Both the position numbers and the translations under genes were made by a program. This document shows positions 1 through 8,963 of a stretch of DNA of 64,000 bases, piece after piece. The stretch lies in contig NZ_LNKT01000002.1 of NCBI RefSeq assembly GCF_001595645.1, positions 22,846-86,845 of the forward strand, in the 5' to 3' direction. The number at the start of each line of letters is the position of its first letter. Within the stretch, counting starts at the first letter, position 1. The stretch comes from Sulfurovum riftiae. GTDB lineage: Bacteria > Campylobacterota > Campylobacteria > Campylobacterales > Sulfurovaceae. The notes beneath the pieces are model-generated. The model saw only the letters and a list, made by a program, of their open reading frames with translations, had not been told where the DNA came from and ran no database searches.

Positions 1-38
1 AGCTATAAAATAATTCTATATTTAATATTAATTAGTAT

Positions 39-929
39 TTAGCGTCTATACGGGACTTTTGCACTGGGTGTCTTCCTCGATGTCTTGTCAAGATGTACAT
101 CCTGGTCATCAAAGAAGATGTCTGCTTTGAACGATTTGACCACCCTTCGTTTCTCCACACCGCCAAGAAAAAAAGCCTCATCGACACGCACTCCCCAGGC
201 ATCAAACGTTCGGATGACCCTTTCAAAGGTCGAAAAGTTCCTTGCCGTAATGAGCGACGTTTTGATAGGTGCCTGCTCCATGGGAAACTCTTTCTGAATA
301 CGTGATATCACTTTGAGCAGCTTGGCAAAAGGGCCTTTGGGCAGCGGCTTCCTGGCATTCTTCTTCTCATGCTTCAGGAAGGCTTCCAGGCCGTGCTTCC
401 TGTAGATCCTTTCGGATTCGTCCGAAAAGAGCACCGCATCTCCGTCAAAGGCGATACGTACGTCTTTCCGCTTTCCTTTCTTCTTGTACTTTTTCGGAAT
501 GATCCGCGCCGCAGCGATACCGACATTGATGGCCTCCTGTACATCCTCCTCATGTGCGGAGAGGAAGAGGTCCACATCGAAAGCTTTGAGATAGTTGGAA
601 ATGAGCGTCCCCGCCGTCCAACCCGCCCTGTCGATGTCGAGGCCGTACTTGTCGATGGAGTTCTTGATGCGAAGCCCAGTAGCGGCATTGTTGCGTGAGA
701 GCACGATCACTTCGATGAGCTTGTCATCGAAATGCCTGTTGATACGCAGGATATTCTTAACAAAATCGAAGGCGGCACCGCGTTTGAGCAGTTTGTTCTC
801 ATTCTTTATCTGGTATCTGTAATATTTTTCCAGACCTTTCTTCTCGAACATCTCATTCTCCTCTTCCAGGTCGAAAAGTGCCCGGGAAGAGATAGCGATA
901 ACCAGTTTTTTCTTCAGATCATAAGCCAT
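39..929 (-). CDS. Cytosolic 5'-nucleotidase (NT5C1-like, HAD-type)
   Basis: Predicted 296-aa soluble enzyme that removes phosphate from nucleoside 5'-monophosphates. The N-terminus (LVIAISSRALFDLEEEN), a middle block (VLSRNNAATGLRIKNSI), the stretch YLKAFDVDLFLSAHEEDV and the acidic motif RIAFDGDAVLFSDESE resemble the 5'-nucleotidase family related to eukaryotic NT5C1 and scattered in bacteria. The start at 929 (MAYDLKKK) is chosen because the family similarity begins there; the frame stays open 53 codons further upstream, but that part is low-complexity and enters the promoter of the divergent lemA. The gene stands alone and diverges from lemA. Substrate preference cannot be read from sequence. 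Family call fairly firm. Confidence 0.8.
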   Translation of the reverse strand: MAYDLKKKLVIAISSRALFDLEEENEMFEKKGLEKYYRYQIKNENKLLKRGAAFDFVKNILRINRHFDDKLIEVIVLSRNNAATGLRIKNSIDKYGLDIDRAGWTAGTLISNYLKAFDVDLFLSAHEEDVQEAINVGIAAARIIPKKYKKKGKRKDVRIAFDGDAVLFSDESERIYRKHGLEAFLKHEKKNARKPLPKGPFAKLLKVISRIQKEFPMEQAPIKTSLITARNFSTFERVIRTFDAWGVRVDEAFFLGGVEKRRVVKSFKADIFFDDQDVHLDKTSRKTPSAKVPYRR

Positions 930-990
930 AAGCGTACTCTTTTTTATAGATTTGATGAAGTATAACACAAACTTCATCTGTGAATCGATT

Positions 991-1024
991 TTGACACATT
1001 TTTGACACAAATCTTTGCTATAAT
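991..1024 (+). promoter_or_regulatory. Promoter of lemA with extended -10
   Basis: TATAAT at 1019-1024 is preceded by TGC, giving an extended -10 (TGnTATAAT). Two TTGACA hexamers at 991-996 and 1002-1007 lie 22 and 11 bp from it, so neither has normal -35 spacing. They form a direct repeat (TTGACACA, 11-bp period), which could be a regulator site or chance. The predicted transcript start is near 1031, with the ATG at 1057. Confidence 0.6.
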
Positions 1025-1056
1025 GGTTCTCTATATTGAACAGAAGGATGGAACAT

Positions 1057-1620
1057 ATGAGTTTTGGGAATATTGTACTGCTTGTCATTGTGGGTATCGC
1101 GGCATACCTGATCGCTATTTACAACAAATTCGTTTCACTGAGGGCCGGGATCGATGCTGCATGGTCCGACATCGACGTGCAGCTCAAACGCCGCTACGAT
1201 CTTATACCGGCACTGGTAGATACCGTGAAAGGCTATAAAAATTATGAAGCCGATACCCTTGAAAAGGTCATCAAGGCGCGTCAGGTCGGCCTGACTGCCA
1301 GCAGTATCGAGGAAAAGTCTGCCGCAGCCAACATGCTCTCCGGTGCATTAAGCAAACTCTTCGCTCTGGCTGAAGCCTACCCTGACCTCAAAGCCAATGA
1401 GAACTTCCTGCATCTTCAGGGAGAACTGAGCCGTCTCGAAGAGACCATTCAGAATGCAAGACGCTACTACAATGCGATCGTAAGGGATTACAATGCCAAA
1501 CTGGAATCCTTCCCCGACCTCTTTGTCGCACAGAAGTTCAATTTCGAACCGCGTGACTACTTCGAACTCGAAGAGAGTGAAGCAGAAGCAGTCAAGAAGA
1601 TGCCTAAGATCGACCTGTAG
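1057..1620 (+). CDS. lemA: LemA family protein
   Basis: 187-aa protein with one N-terminal membrane helix (about residues 3-22) and a LemA-type helical domain: YNKFVSLRAGIDAAWSDIDV, RRYDLIPALVDTVKGY and NARRYYNAIVRDYNAK are hallmark blocks. The ATG at 1057 is chosen because AAGGA sits 9 bp before it; upstream in-frame codons (TTG 1036, ATG 1048) lack a usable ribosome site. LemA proteins form membrane-attached helical bundles of poorly known function, often next to a DUF2207/TPM-type membrane protein, as here: the next gene begins 4 nt after the stop. Family certain, role unknown. Confidence 0.9.
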   Translation: MSFGNIVLLVIVGIAAYLIAIYNKFVSLRAGIDAAWSDIDVQLKRRYDLIPALVDTVKGYKNYEADTLEKVIKARQVGLTASSIEEKSAAANMLSGALSKLFALAEAYPDLKANENFLHLQGELSRLEETIQNARRYYNAIVRDYNAKLESFPDLFVAQKFNFEPRDYFELEESEAEAVKKMPKIDL

Positions 1621-1624
1621 GCGT

Positions 1625-3508
1625 ATGCTTTTGATGAAAAGGCTTCTTCTCCTCCTGTTTCTGGCGGCAGGATTCAACACCTCTTTTCTGCTTGCCGAGA
1701 AGATCGATCGCTTTGAGATCGATATCAGGGTGGAACAGAGTGGTGAACTCTTCATAACCGAGCGCATACAGTACAATTTTGAATCTCAGCAGAAGCATGG
1801 AATATTCAGGGACATTCCCCATCAGATCAAACGTGAAGGTGTCATCAAAGATATCGGCCTTGACGATTTCTCTGTAAGTATGGACAATGCGCCTGTCACG
1901 TGGCAGCAGAGCAGCAGAAGCGATCCCAATGTAGGCGAGATCATAAGACTGAAGATCGGCAGTGCTTCTGCTTATTTGACAGGCAAACATCTCTTCGAGA
2001 TACGCTACCGTGTCACAATGGGAGTACTGCCTGCTGCACAGAACGAACACAACGATGCCATTCGCTGGAACATCGTCGGAAGCGGATGGAATGTCCCCAT
2101 ATACAATGTAACAGCCATCTTCAATCTCCCGCCTTCACTCTCCAAGGAGAATATCTCGATTTCTACCTATACCGGAAGATATGGAGTGACCACATCGACG
2201 GCACACAGCATCTGGCATACGCCAAACCAGCTGGAGGTGACCATCGAACAGCTCCAGCCCCATGAGGGTGCCACTGTCGAACTGGCCTATCCTGCAGGGC
2301 TGCTCGCACAGAGCGGGCTGGAAAATGTCGAACCGACACTCTGGGAACAGTTCCTTGCCCATTGGCACTGGGCAGCATTGGTCGGATACCTCTTCTATTT
2401 CTTTGAAATGCGTAAAAAATATTCCGGATTCGAAGACAAACGCTCGATCGCAGTCCAGTACTTCCCGCCAAAAGGCCTCAGTGTCCTGCAGTCAGGACTC
2501 CTGATCGACAAACATGCGGACAACAAAGACTTCGCTGCTGCAGTACTGGAACTGGCACACATGGGGTATATCGAGATCGAACAGGCCGGTAAATATGCCG
2601 ACCCCGTGCTGAGAAAACTGGAAAAAAGTGAGGAGGGATTGACACTCAACCAGAGATATTTGCTCGACCAGATACTCTTTCCAACAAAAACATATTTTGT
2701 CATGAAAAAAGGCACAGCGGAGAGTGCGCGCAAACTTAAAAATGGTTTTGAGCATATCAATGACAATCTCTATACCTGGTCTGTAGCGGAAGGATACATG
2801 GCTGAAAATCCAAAGAAGACACGTCAGCAGTTTCTTATTAAAAGTCTCCTCTTTTTGCTTCCGGTTGTACTGCTGACCTTCTATACACTTTTCAAGCAGA
2901 TGGGAATGGATACCATTTTCGTAATGATCTTCCCTGTTGCCTTCGGAAGTGTAGGTGTCACCCTCTTCTTCACCCAGAACAATCTTATGCAAAAATTGAT
3001 GGGATTGGTATTTGCCGGTGCAGGTCTCACACCTGCTATACTCATCCCACTGGAGCATGGTCTCTCTCTGGGTAGTCTGATCACAGGACCTCTGGGCATT
3101 CTGCTACTATTGCTGGGAGTGCTCATCTATATCTATCGGGGCATTGGGAAGTTCACACAGAAAGGTGCCTATGCACAGAAAAAGCTTCTGGGGCTGCAGG
3201 AGTTCATAAGACGGGTCAAAGAAGATGAGATCAAGCGGCGGCTTGCACTCGATCCGCTCTACCTGGAAAGACTTCTGCCCTATGCTATGCTTTTTGGCGA
3301 AACCAAGCACTGGCTGCATTTCTTTGAACTGCTGAGTGTCTCTACGCCGTCATGGTACCATGGCGATCTCAACAGTATGAGAAATTTTGATTCTGCCGTA
3401 AATTCGGCAGCAACACCTCCGTCCCAAAGCAGTGCCGGAGGCGGTTTCTCCGGTGGTGGCGGCTTTTCCGGCGGAGGCGGAGGAGGCGGAGGCGGAGGAA
3501 GCTGGTAG
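1625..3508 (+). CDS. DUF2207 membrane protein (LemA partner)
   Basis: 627-aa protein with a signal peptide or first helix (residues 4-22), an extracytoplasmic beta-rich domain with the typical start (FEIDIRVEQSGELFITERIQY), a membrane helix near residues 245-265 and further helices between about 405 and 510. It ends in a glycine-rich tail (GGGFSGGGGFSGGG... SW), the signature of DUF2207. The start at 1625 lies directly after the lemA stop (TAG 1618-1620); ATG 1634 is an alternative. Co-transcribed with lemA. DUF2207 proteins are often found with LemA but have no settled function; envelope maintenance is inference. Confidence 0.85.
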   Translation: MLLMKRLLLLLFLAAGFNTSFLLAEKIDRFEIDIRVEQSGELFITERIQYNFESQQKHGIFRDIPHQIKREGVIKDIGLDDFSVSMDNAPVTWQQSSRSDPNVGEIIRLKIGSASAYLTGKHLFEIRYRVTMGVLPAAQNEHNDAIRWNIVGSGWNVPIYNVTAIFNLPPSLSKENISISTYTGRYGVTTSTAHSIWHTPNQLEVTIEQLQPHEGATVELAYPAGLLAQSGLENVEPTLWEQFLAHWHWAALVGYLFYFFEMRKKYSGFEDKRSIAVQYFPPKGLSVLQSGLLIDKHADNKDFAAAVLELAHMGYIEIEQAGKYADPVLRKLEKSEEGLTLNQRYLLDQILFPTKTYFVMKKGTAESARKLKNGFEHINDNLYTWSVAEGYMAENPKKTRQQFLIKSLLFLLPVVLLTFYTLFKQMGMDTIFVMIFPVAFGSVGVTLFFTQNNLMQKLMGLVFAGAGLTPAILIPLEHGLSLGSLITGPLGILLLLLGVLIYIYRGIGKFTQKGAYAQKKLLGLQEFIRRVKEDEIKRRLALDPLYLERLLPYAMLFGETKHWLHFFELLSVSTPSWYHGDLNSMRNFDSAVNSAATPPSQSSAGGGFSGGGGFSGGGGGGGGGGSW

Positions 3509-3549
3509 TCCTACGTCCTCTTTTCAAGCAGCGGGGTCGAAAAGGTGCG

Positions 3550-5262
3550 TTACACTAATCCTTCGAAGGTCGTATTGGCCAGTTTTTTCCTGATGATGCT
3601 TTCGACAAGCCTTGTCACAATACCTTCATGATCACTTTTCATCGCTTTTACAGCTGCGGCCAATGCACGAATATCGTATTGGCTCGGATAGATCTCGGGA
3701 ACACTCTTCTCGATACCCAAAAGCGTATAGACAGCCATAATGGCTGAACGGACCGAGTATTCGACAGTGAAGACACAGTCACCCTCTATTTCACAGAATT
3801 GTCCCAGAAATGCAAGATTGACACTTCCTTCCGGCACGACCTCTGGTCTGTCACCTTTGACCCTTGGCATGAACTGGCTGGTAATGTAGGGCATCATAGC
3901 CGGGATGACGATGCACTCATCGACATAAGCCTGCATATCGCCTTCTTCTATCCCAAGATGGTACAACAGCTCCTGCAGCAACTCCCTGCCCGAACACTCA
4001 CTCATTTTCTTGTCGATGAAGTCTCCCTTGTTGTCCGGATAGAGTGCATATGCCCATGCGACCGTATAGTCGGCTGGCTGGTTTTTGAACTGTGGCTGCC
4101 TGTTGACAGTGACACTCAGCAGCCAGTTGGAATCCCTGACAGTGATGATCCCTCCTGTTGCGGTCCGGTGGGGGAGAAATTCCCGCTCGGCAAAACCCTC
4201 AAGCAGTTTGCGCATTTTGGGACCTTTCGCGGTAATGGTGTATGATTCCCATTTGGTTTTGTCTATATCGCTGCAAAATACTTCAGGTTTTCCGAAAGCT
4301 TCATCTTTTTGGGCCAGCTTCTTCCAGAGGCTCCAGCAGGCACCTTCACCGGTATTCAGGACCGGGGCACTTTCCATATCGCCAAGAGAAGAATTCTCCG
4401 TCATCGATCCGTTGGTGAAAAAGACCAGGTCGTCGGCAGTCGTTTCGATGGTCTTCTCTTCACCATTCTGGGTCAAATGTATAGCTGTGACGGTTTTCCT
4501 GTCACCGGAAACATCCAGATCCATATCGGTCACGACAGTATTGAATTCAAACTTCACACCCTTTGACTCCAACAGTTTTTTCAAAGGAAGGATCAGCGAG
4601 TCATATTGGTTGTACTTGGTAAACACCAATCCTCTCATAGTGCTCATTCCGGGCATCAGATGGATAAAACGATGCATATAGCGTTTCATCTCTACAAGGC
4701 TGTGCCATGGCTCAAAGGCGAACATGCTTCTCCAGTACAGCCACATATCGGTCTCGAAATAGGAATCATCGAAATATTCCTCTACAGTGGTCCTGCCCAG
4801 GTCCTCCTCTTTGGTCAGTAGCAGCTTGGTCAACTCCTTGGCATGTTTCTCCTCCAGGCCCAAAGTGGTCGAGCGAAGCTTCTCTCCTCTGTTGAAGATG
4901 ACCCTGACCTTGGAAAAATTCGGGTCCATGTCATTCAACTCTTTGAACTCATCGAGGACACTCCTCCCCTCCTCTTCAATGGAAGGAACCTCTCTATAGA
5001 GGTCCCACAGGCACTCATAGTGCGCTTCCATCTCCCTGCCGCCGCGCGCGATGAATCCCTCTTCGGGATTGCCTGCTCCGTCCATGGCGCCACCCGCCAG
5101 ACTTCCTTCTTCAAAAACAGTTATTTGATCTCCCTGCATATAGCCGTCACGCATCAAATACTCCGCAGCAGACAGTGATGCAATACCCGAGCCGATCAAA
5201 AAGGCCCTTTTGTTTTCAATACCCTCCGGTTTGCGGGGAGTGATCCTTTGATAATTATTCAT
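3550..5262 (-). CDS. ohyA: Oleate hydratase (MCRA family, FAD-dependent)
   Basis: 570-aa protein of the myosin-cross-reactive-antigen family, which adds water to the cis-9 double bond of unsaturated fatty acids such as oleate to give 10-hydroxy acids. The FAD-binding Rossmann loop GSGIAS is at residues 24-29, followed by EGSLAGGAMDGAG and the family block RGGREMEAHYECLWDLY. Length matches known members (about 565-590 aa). The ATG at 5262 has AAAGG 7 bp upstream; a GTG at 5268 is also in frame but lies too close to it. It has its own -10-like sequence (TATAGT on the minus strand) and is not part of the feo operon. It may detoxify or condition fatty acids for the beta-oxidation operon at 27-35 kb; that link is inference. 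Confidence 0.92.
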   Translation of the reverse strand: MNNYQRITPRKPEGIENKRAFLIGSGIASLSAAEYLMRDGYMQGDQITVFEEGSLAGGAMDGAGNPEEGFIARGGREMEAHYECLWDLYREVPSIEEEGRSVLDEFKELNDMDPNFSKVRVIFNRGEKLRSTTLGLEEKHAKELTKLLLTKEEDLGRTTVEEYFDDSYFETDMWLYWRSMFAFEPWHSLVEMKRYMHRFIHLMPGMSTMRGLVFTKYNQYDSLILPLKKLLESKGVKFEFNTVVTDMDLDVSGDRKTVTAIHLTQNGEEKTIETTADDLVFFTNGSMTENSSLGDMESAPVLNTGEGACWSLWKKLAQKDEAFGKPEVFCSDIDKTKWESYTITAKGPKMRKLLEGFAEREFLPHRTATGGIITVRDSNWLLSVTVNRQPQFKNQPADYTVAWAYALYPDNKGDFIDKKMSECSGRELLQELLYHLGIEEGDMQAYVDECIVIPAMMPYITSQFMPRVKGDRPEVVPEGSVNLAFLGQFCEIEGDCVFTVEYSVRSAIMAVYTLLGIEKSVPEIYPSQYDIRALAAAVKAMKSDHEGIVTRLVESIIRKKLANTTFEGLV

Positions 5263-5483
5263 CTTCACACCTTTTTTTATATTTATTGCTACTATAACAA
5301 ATTGTAACTGTATTTAAAAATATCCGAAGTATCCACCTTTCGATATAGATGAAAAAACATTTTTCTTCTCCTCTCTGCTCTGCTGGCAGATAACAATACA
5401 ACATAAGTCGGTGACAGCTCCTGTGTATCGTGCCACACCAAAGAGGTACGGGAACAATGAGAAGGAAAAAGCGCACAAAGAGC

Positions 5484-7610
5484 TTAAAAAAGCGGTAAAA
5501 ACCGTAGTCCCAACTGATATACCAGCACACTTACTCCGTAGGCCACAAGCGGCAGGAGAGCTGTTTCAAACAGCATCCAGCGTACGCCGAGCTCTTCTTT
5601 GATGGCTGCCATGGTAGAGACACAGGGAATATACAGCAAAATAAAGACCAGGTAGCTGAAAGCCGCCAATGGCGACGGGAACTGTTCTTTAAGCTTTTGC
5701 TGCAGCGTATTCATCTGCGGTACACCGTCTGTATTCTCTTTATGTATGTTGAACATATGCAAAAATGCATTTGCCACAGCCGTTCCCAACGCTTTGAACT
5801 GAATGACGGCATCTTTCCTGAGTGTCCCTTTGGTCTGTTCATTTTTTGTTTCAGTGCCGTAGATCGTCCCCAGGGAACCGATGACGATCTCTTTTGCAAG
5901 TGTCCCGGGGATCATGGCGGCTACAGGTTCCCAATGCTCTCCGAATCCTGCCGGTTTGAAGAGCGGTGTGATCTGCTTTGCCGCTACTGCCAGATACGAA
6001 TCCTGAGGGTCGGTCCCCACAGGAAGCTTGATGACACCCCACAGAACAATGGATGCCATCACGATCACTGTCCCTGCTTTTACGACGAAATCCCTGAGTT
6101 TTGGTCGCATCAATATCCAAACCGCATTCAGGTTGGGCATATGGTAGGCGGGAAGCTCCAGAAAAAAAGGATTGCTCCTTTCTGACGGCAGAATACGATT
6201 CGATACCCAGCCCAGAATAAGCGCAACAGTGATCCCCAGAAGGTACAGTGACATGATCACCAGAACCTGATGTTCCTGAAAAAAGATCATTGTAAACAGT
6301 GCATAGATCGGCAATCTGGCACTGCAGCTCATCAAAGGGACCATCAACGAAGTGATGATACGCTCCCTTTTCGATGTGAGTGCACGTGTAGCGAAAACAG
6401 CAGGCACATTGCAGCCGAAACCGATGATCATGGGGATGAAGGCATTCCCCTTGATACCCAAAGACCTTCCCGCCCTGTCCAACAGAAAACTGACCCGTGC
6501 CATATAGCCGCTCTCCTCGAGCATCGCCATAAAGAAATAGAGGAGGAACAGAAGCGGCAGAAATGAGAGTACCAGACCTACACCACTTAAGATGCCGTCG
6601 GAAAGCAGCGATTCCAGCCAGGAGGGTGCCGTGTTCTGAAGGCCCAGAGAGAGATGTTTCCCCAGAAAATCCTGAAAAAAGCCGGATATCCAGGCTACCA
6701 GAGGACCGCTGCCGTCAAAGGTCAGTTTGAACATCAGCATCATAATGGCAAAGAAAAGAGGGGTCCCCAGCCATTTATGCAAAAGAACGGCATCGATCTT
6801 TTCACTGAGCAGTACTTTGTCCAAAATGGGTTTTTTCAGAACGATATCCAGCAAGCGGTCGATCACCTCATATCTGGCACGGGTGATGATCGTTTTAATG
6901 GGCAGCTTCATATGTGCTTCCAGCCTGCCTCTTGCCTGGGCCGACTTTTCTATGAGATCGTTCTTCTCCATGGTCTCAGCCAAAGAAAGCGCATAAGGGT
7001 CACCTGCAAGAAGCTGGATCGCAAAGAGTCGGGGAGGAAGATCGGTTTTGGGCATTGCATGTATCAAAAAAGTGATCTCTTTTTCGATATGCTCCTGATA
7101 CGGCTGTATATGGGGAAGCGTCTGTTCCTTGACCGCTGCAATGGCAGAGTCGATAAGCTTTTGTGTGCTCAATCCTCTCGATGCGATTGTCGGTACGACG
7201 GGTACTCCCAATATTTCCTCCAATGTACCGGTGTCGAGTTCATAGCCCCGTTTGGTGAAATTATCGAACATATTGAGTGCTATGGCCATGGGCTTCTGCA
7301 TATCTATCAATTCCAATGTCAGATAGAGGTTGCGACGGAGATTCGTTGTGTCGATCACATTGATGATGCCTTCGAATTTTCCTTCTGCCAGCATATTTCT
7401 GGTGATCTTCTCTTCCAGTGAATAGGGGCTTAGTGTGTAGGCCCCGGGCAGATCGACCAGTGCGACCTTCTCACCCTCATAGGTAAATTCCGCCTCTTTC
7501 TTCTCTACAGTGACCCCGGGCCAGTTGCCTACTTCAAGGTCACTTTTGGCAATGGCATTGATCAGCGCTGTTTTACCGGTGTTGGGGTTCCCTACAAAGA
7601 GGATATGCAT
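5484..7610 (-). CDS. feoB: Ferrous iron transporter FeoB
   Basis: 708-aa inner-membrane Fe(II) transporter. The N-terminal G domain has G1 GNPNTGKT (residues 8-15), G3 DLPG and G4 NMFD. A helical spacer leads to the polytopic core with the two Gate regions, recognisable from FLPLLFLLYFFMAMLEESGYMARV and GFGCNVPA. Length is normal for FeoB. Its ATG (7608-7610) overlaps the feoA stop by one base (TAATG), so the two are translationally coupled. Last gene of a four-gene operon with two half-permeases upstream. Confidence 0.97.
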   Translation of the reverse strand: MHILFVGNPNTGKTALINAIAKSDLEVGNWPGVTVEKKEAEFTYEGEKVALVDLPGAYTLSPYSLEEKITRNMLAEGKFEGIINVIDTTNLRRNLYLTLELIDMQKPMAIALNMFDNFTKRGYELDTGTLEEILGVPVVPTIASRGLSTQKLIDSAIAAVKEQTLPHIQPYQEHIEKEITFLIHAMPKTDLPPRLFAIQLLAGDPYALSLAETMEKNDLIEKSAQARGRLEAHMKLPIKTIITRARYEVIDRLLDIVLKKPILDKVLLSEKIDAVLLHKWLGTPLFFAIMMLMFKLTFDGSGPLVAWISGFFQDFLGKHLSLGLQNTAPSWLESLLSDGILSGVGLVLSFLPLLFLLYFFMAMLEESGYMARVSFLLDRAGRSLGIKGNAFIPMIIGFGCNVPAVFATRALTSKRERIITSLMVPLMSCSARLPIYALFTMIFFQEHQVLVIMSLYLLGITVALILGWVSNRILPSERSNPFFLELPAYHMPNLNAVWILMRPKLRDFVVKAGTVIVMASIVLWGVIKLPVGTDPQDSYLAVAAKQITPLFKPAGFGEHWEPVAAMIPGTLAKEIVIGSLGTIYGTETKNEQTKGTLRKDAVIQFKALGTAVANAFLHMFNIHKENTDGVPQMNTLQQKLKEQFPSPLAAFSYLVFILLYIPCVSTMAAIKEELGVRWMLFETALLPLVAYGVSVLVYQLGLRFLPLF

Positions 7611-7870
7611 TACGAAAGTCCTTTTCTTTCACGATGCCGCAGCTGGGAGATCGCCTCGACCTCTATCTTTTGGGCATCCTCGTTCCGCAATGCCAGGTGC
7701 TCGTCCCCTATGCGTATCTCTATAGGATCTCCAAGTGGTGCGATCCGCACTACCTGGACCGGTTCGCCGCAGAGCACACCAAGTTCCATCAGACGGTTCT
7801 TGAGTTCTCCTATATCGCCGATCGATCTGATGATCGCTTTTTGCTTCGGGTGGAGTTCACTGAGTTTCAT
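7610..7870 (-). CDS. feoA: FeoA, small SH3-like partner of FeoB
   Basis: 86-aa cytoplasmic protein (MKLSELHPKQKAIIRS...) of FeoA type: KLSELHPKQKA, a GDIGELKNRLMELGVLCGEPVQVVR core and a DPIEIRIGDEHLALRNEDA end, which is the usual SH3-like fold. The start at 7870 is chosen because homology begins there and it overlaps the upstream permease stop by four bases (ATGA); the frame is open further upstream only inside that gene. FeoA is needed for FeoB function in the bacteria studied. Confidence 0.93.
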   Translation of the reverse strand: MKLSELHPKQKAIIRSIGDIGELKNRLMELGVLCGEPVQVVRIAPLGDPIEIRIGDEHLALRNEDAQKIEVEAISQLRHRERKGLS

Positions 7871-8370
7871 ACATCCCTCTCTTTCCTGTCCAGTCTGTCG
7901 ACTATCATTCCCTGCACATAGGCCCCAAGAACCACATAGAATGTATAGACCAGTGTGAAGGCCCATCCGAAATAGCTGACCATCAGCGGCAGCCAGGGGA
8001 TCTTGATGGCCCTGGCATAGATAAAGGCAATGACAAGGCCGTCTCTTGCCCCCTGCTCACGCAGGTTCTGAAGCAGCGGGTACCAGACATAGCCGGGACC
8101 GTGACTCAAAATGCCTCCCAGCAGTGCCAGCAGCCAGCCTTTTACACCGCTCAGTTTTCCCAAATGCTTCGAAATGGCCTTTTCATCGATGAAAGTATTG
8201 AGCAGCGCCATCAGGAAAAAGACGATCAGCAGAATCGGGATGATCATCTTTAGGACCCCCAGACTCTCTCCGAGTGCCTGCAGTGTTTCATCCGGCTTCA
8301 AAAAAAAGAGTACACCATACAGCACTACGACAATGCCGAGCATTACGAGCCCGCTTCTGTTCTTTTTCAT
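7867..8370 (-). CDS. Predicted permease, C-terminal half (YraQ/PF03773-like)
   Basis: 167-aa membrane protein with about four helices: residues 8-24, 40-60, a GGILSHGPGYVWYPLL block near 90-105, and a last helix near 135-155. It resembles the small proteins annotated only as permease (PF03773-like) in Campylobacterota, corresponding to one half of a full-length permease of this family. Start and stop overlap the neighbours by four bases on each side (ATGA with 8367-8370 and 7867-7870), which places it firmly in the feo operon. Its partner half is the gene just upstream. Substrate unknown; a role with iron is suggested only by linkage. Confidence 0.7.
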   Translation of the reverse strand: MKKNRSGLVMLGIVVVLYGVLFFLKPDETLQALGESLGVLKMIIPILLIVFFLMALLNTFIDEKAISKHLGKLSGVKGWLLALLGGILSHGPGYVWYPLLQNLREQGARDGLVIAFIYARAIKIPWLPLMVSYFGWAFTLVYTFYVVLGAYVQGMIVDRLDRKERDV

Positions 8371-8792
8371 GAGAAAGCTCCCAGTGTGAATGCAATGGCC
8401 CAGGAGAGAACAAAAGCGAATAGAAGACTCAAAAGGTTTCGCAGCAGTGCGAATCTGAATCCGAAGATAGCGAATTCCAAAGGAAGCTGTACCACGCCCA
8501 GTGTCACAAAAGCGAGAATAAAGGCCGTTACACCGTAAAAAGAGGCACCTTCATCCAGAAGCTCCCCTCCGATGATATAGCTCAAAAACGGCTGTCCCAC
8601 GGACAGACCGCCCAAACCCACACCCATCAGCATATCGTGCAGTACCGATCCGTTAAAAAGCGTATGGAGCATTTCAGGTGTGATGTATGTCTTGAAGAGC
8701 CCGATGAGTCCGATGACAGCCAGCAGCATGGGAGAGATCATTACCAGCGTCTTTAGCGTCTGATTGAATGCACTTTTCAGTTTTGATCGCAT
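8367..8792 (-). CDS. Predicted permease, N-terminal half
   Basis: 141-aa membrane protein with about four helices, including a GVGLGGLSVGQPFLSYIIGG block (residues about 57-76) and a C-terminal helix pair. It looks like the complementary half of the permease encoded next. The ATG at 8792 has GAAGG six bases upstream; the ATG at 8795 also exists but would leave only three. First gene of the operon half-permease, half-permease, feoA, feoB, all joined by one- or four-base overlaps. The two halves presumably assemble into one transporter. Family assignment is moderate; substrate unknown. Confidence 0.65.
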   Translation of the reverse strand: MRSKLKSAFNQTLKTLVMISPMLLAVIGLIGLFKTYITPEMLHTLFNGSVLHDMLMGVGLGGLSVGQPFLSYIIGGELLDEGASFYGVTAFILAFVTLGVVQLPLEFAIFGFRFALLRNLLSLLFAFVLSWAIAFTLGAFS

Positions 8793-8902
8793 CATGAACC
8801 TTCAAAAGGAGTATATCTGCTATTATTTCCCTATCTTGCTGATATTTGGTTGAATATCTCTTATCCTGACCTATCATAAATAACAGTATGAGATATGTAC
8901 TT

Positions 8903-8929
8903 AAAAATATGACAATTTGTCATATTTTT
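8903..8929. promoter_or_regulatory. 27-bp perfect palindrome between feo operon and orphan ORF
   Basis: Perfect inverted repeat with 13-bp arms (left arm AAAAATATGACAA, 8903-8915) around a single T at 8916. It lies in the divergent control region of the feo operon (start 8792) and the orphan ORF (start 8964). No gene continues through it, and it is not followed by a terminator-like T-run outside its own arms. The core ATGACAATTTGTCAT looks like a dimeric repressor or activator site. It does not match the TAATAAT-type Fur box or the TTGAT-N4-ATCAA FNR/CRP box. Which protein binds is unknown. Confidence 0.6.
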
Positions 8930-8963
8930 ATCTCTTCTTCCCAAAATTACTTACAATCACATC

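Noticed and set aside
8367..8370. Possible frameshift splitting one permease gene into two
   Set aside because: The halves meet at a clean ATGA with neighbours joined the same way, and the second half has its own start; related genomes are expected to carry two genes, so a sequencing error is less likely, though not excluded.
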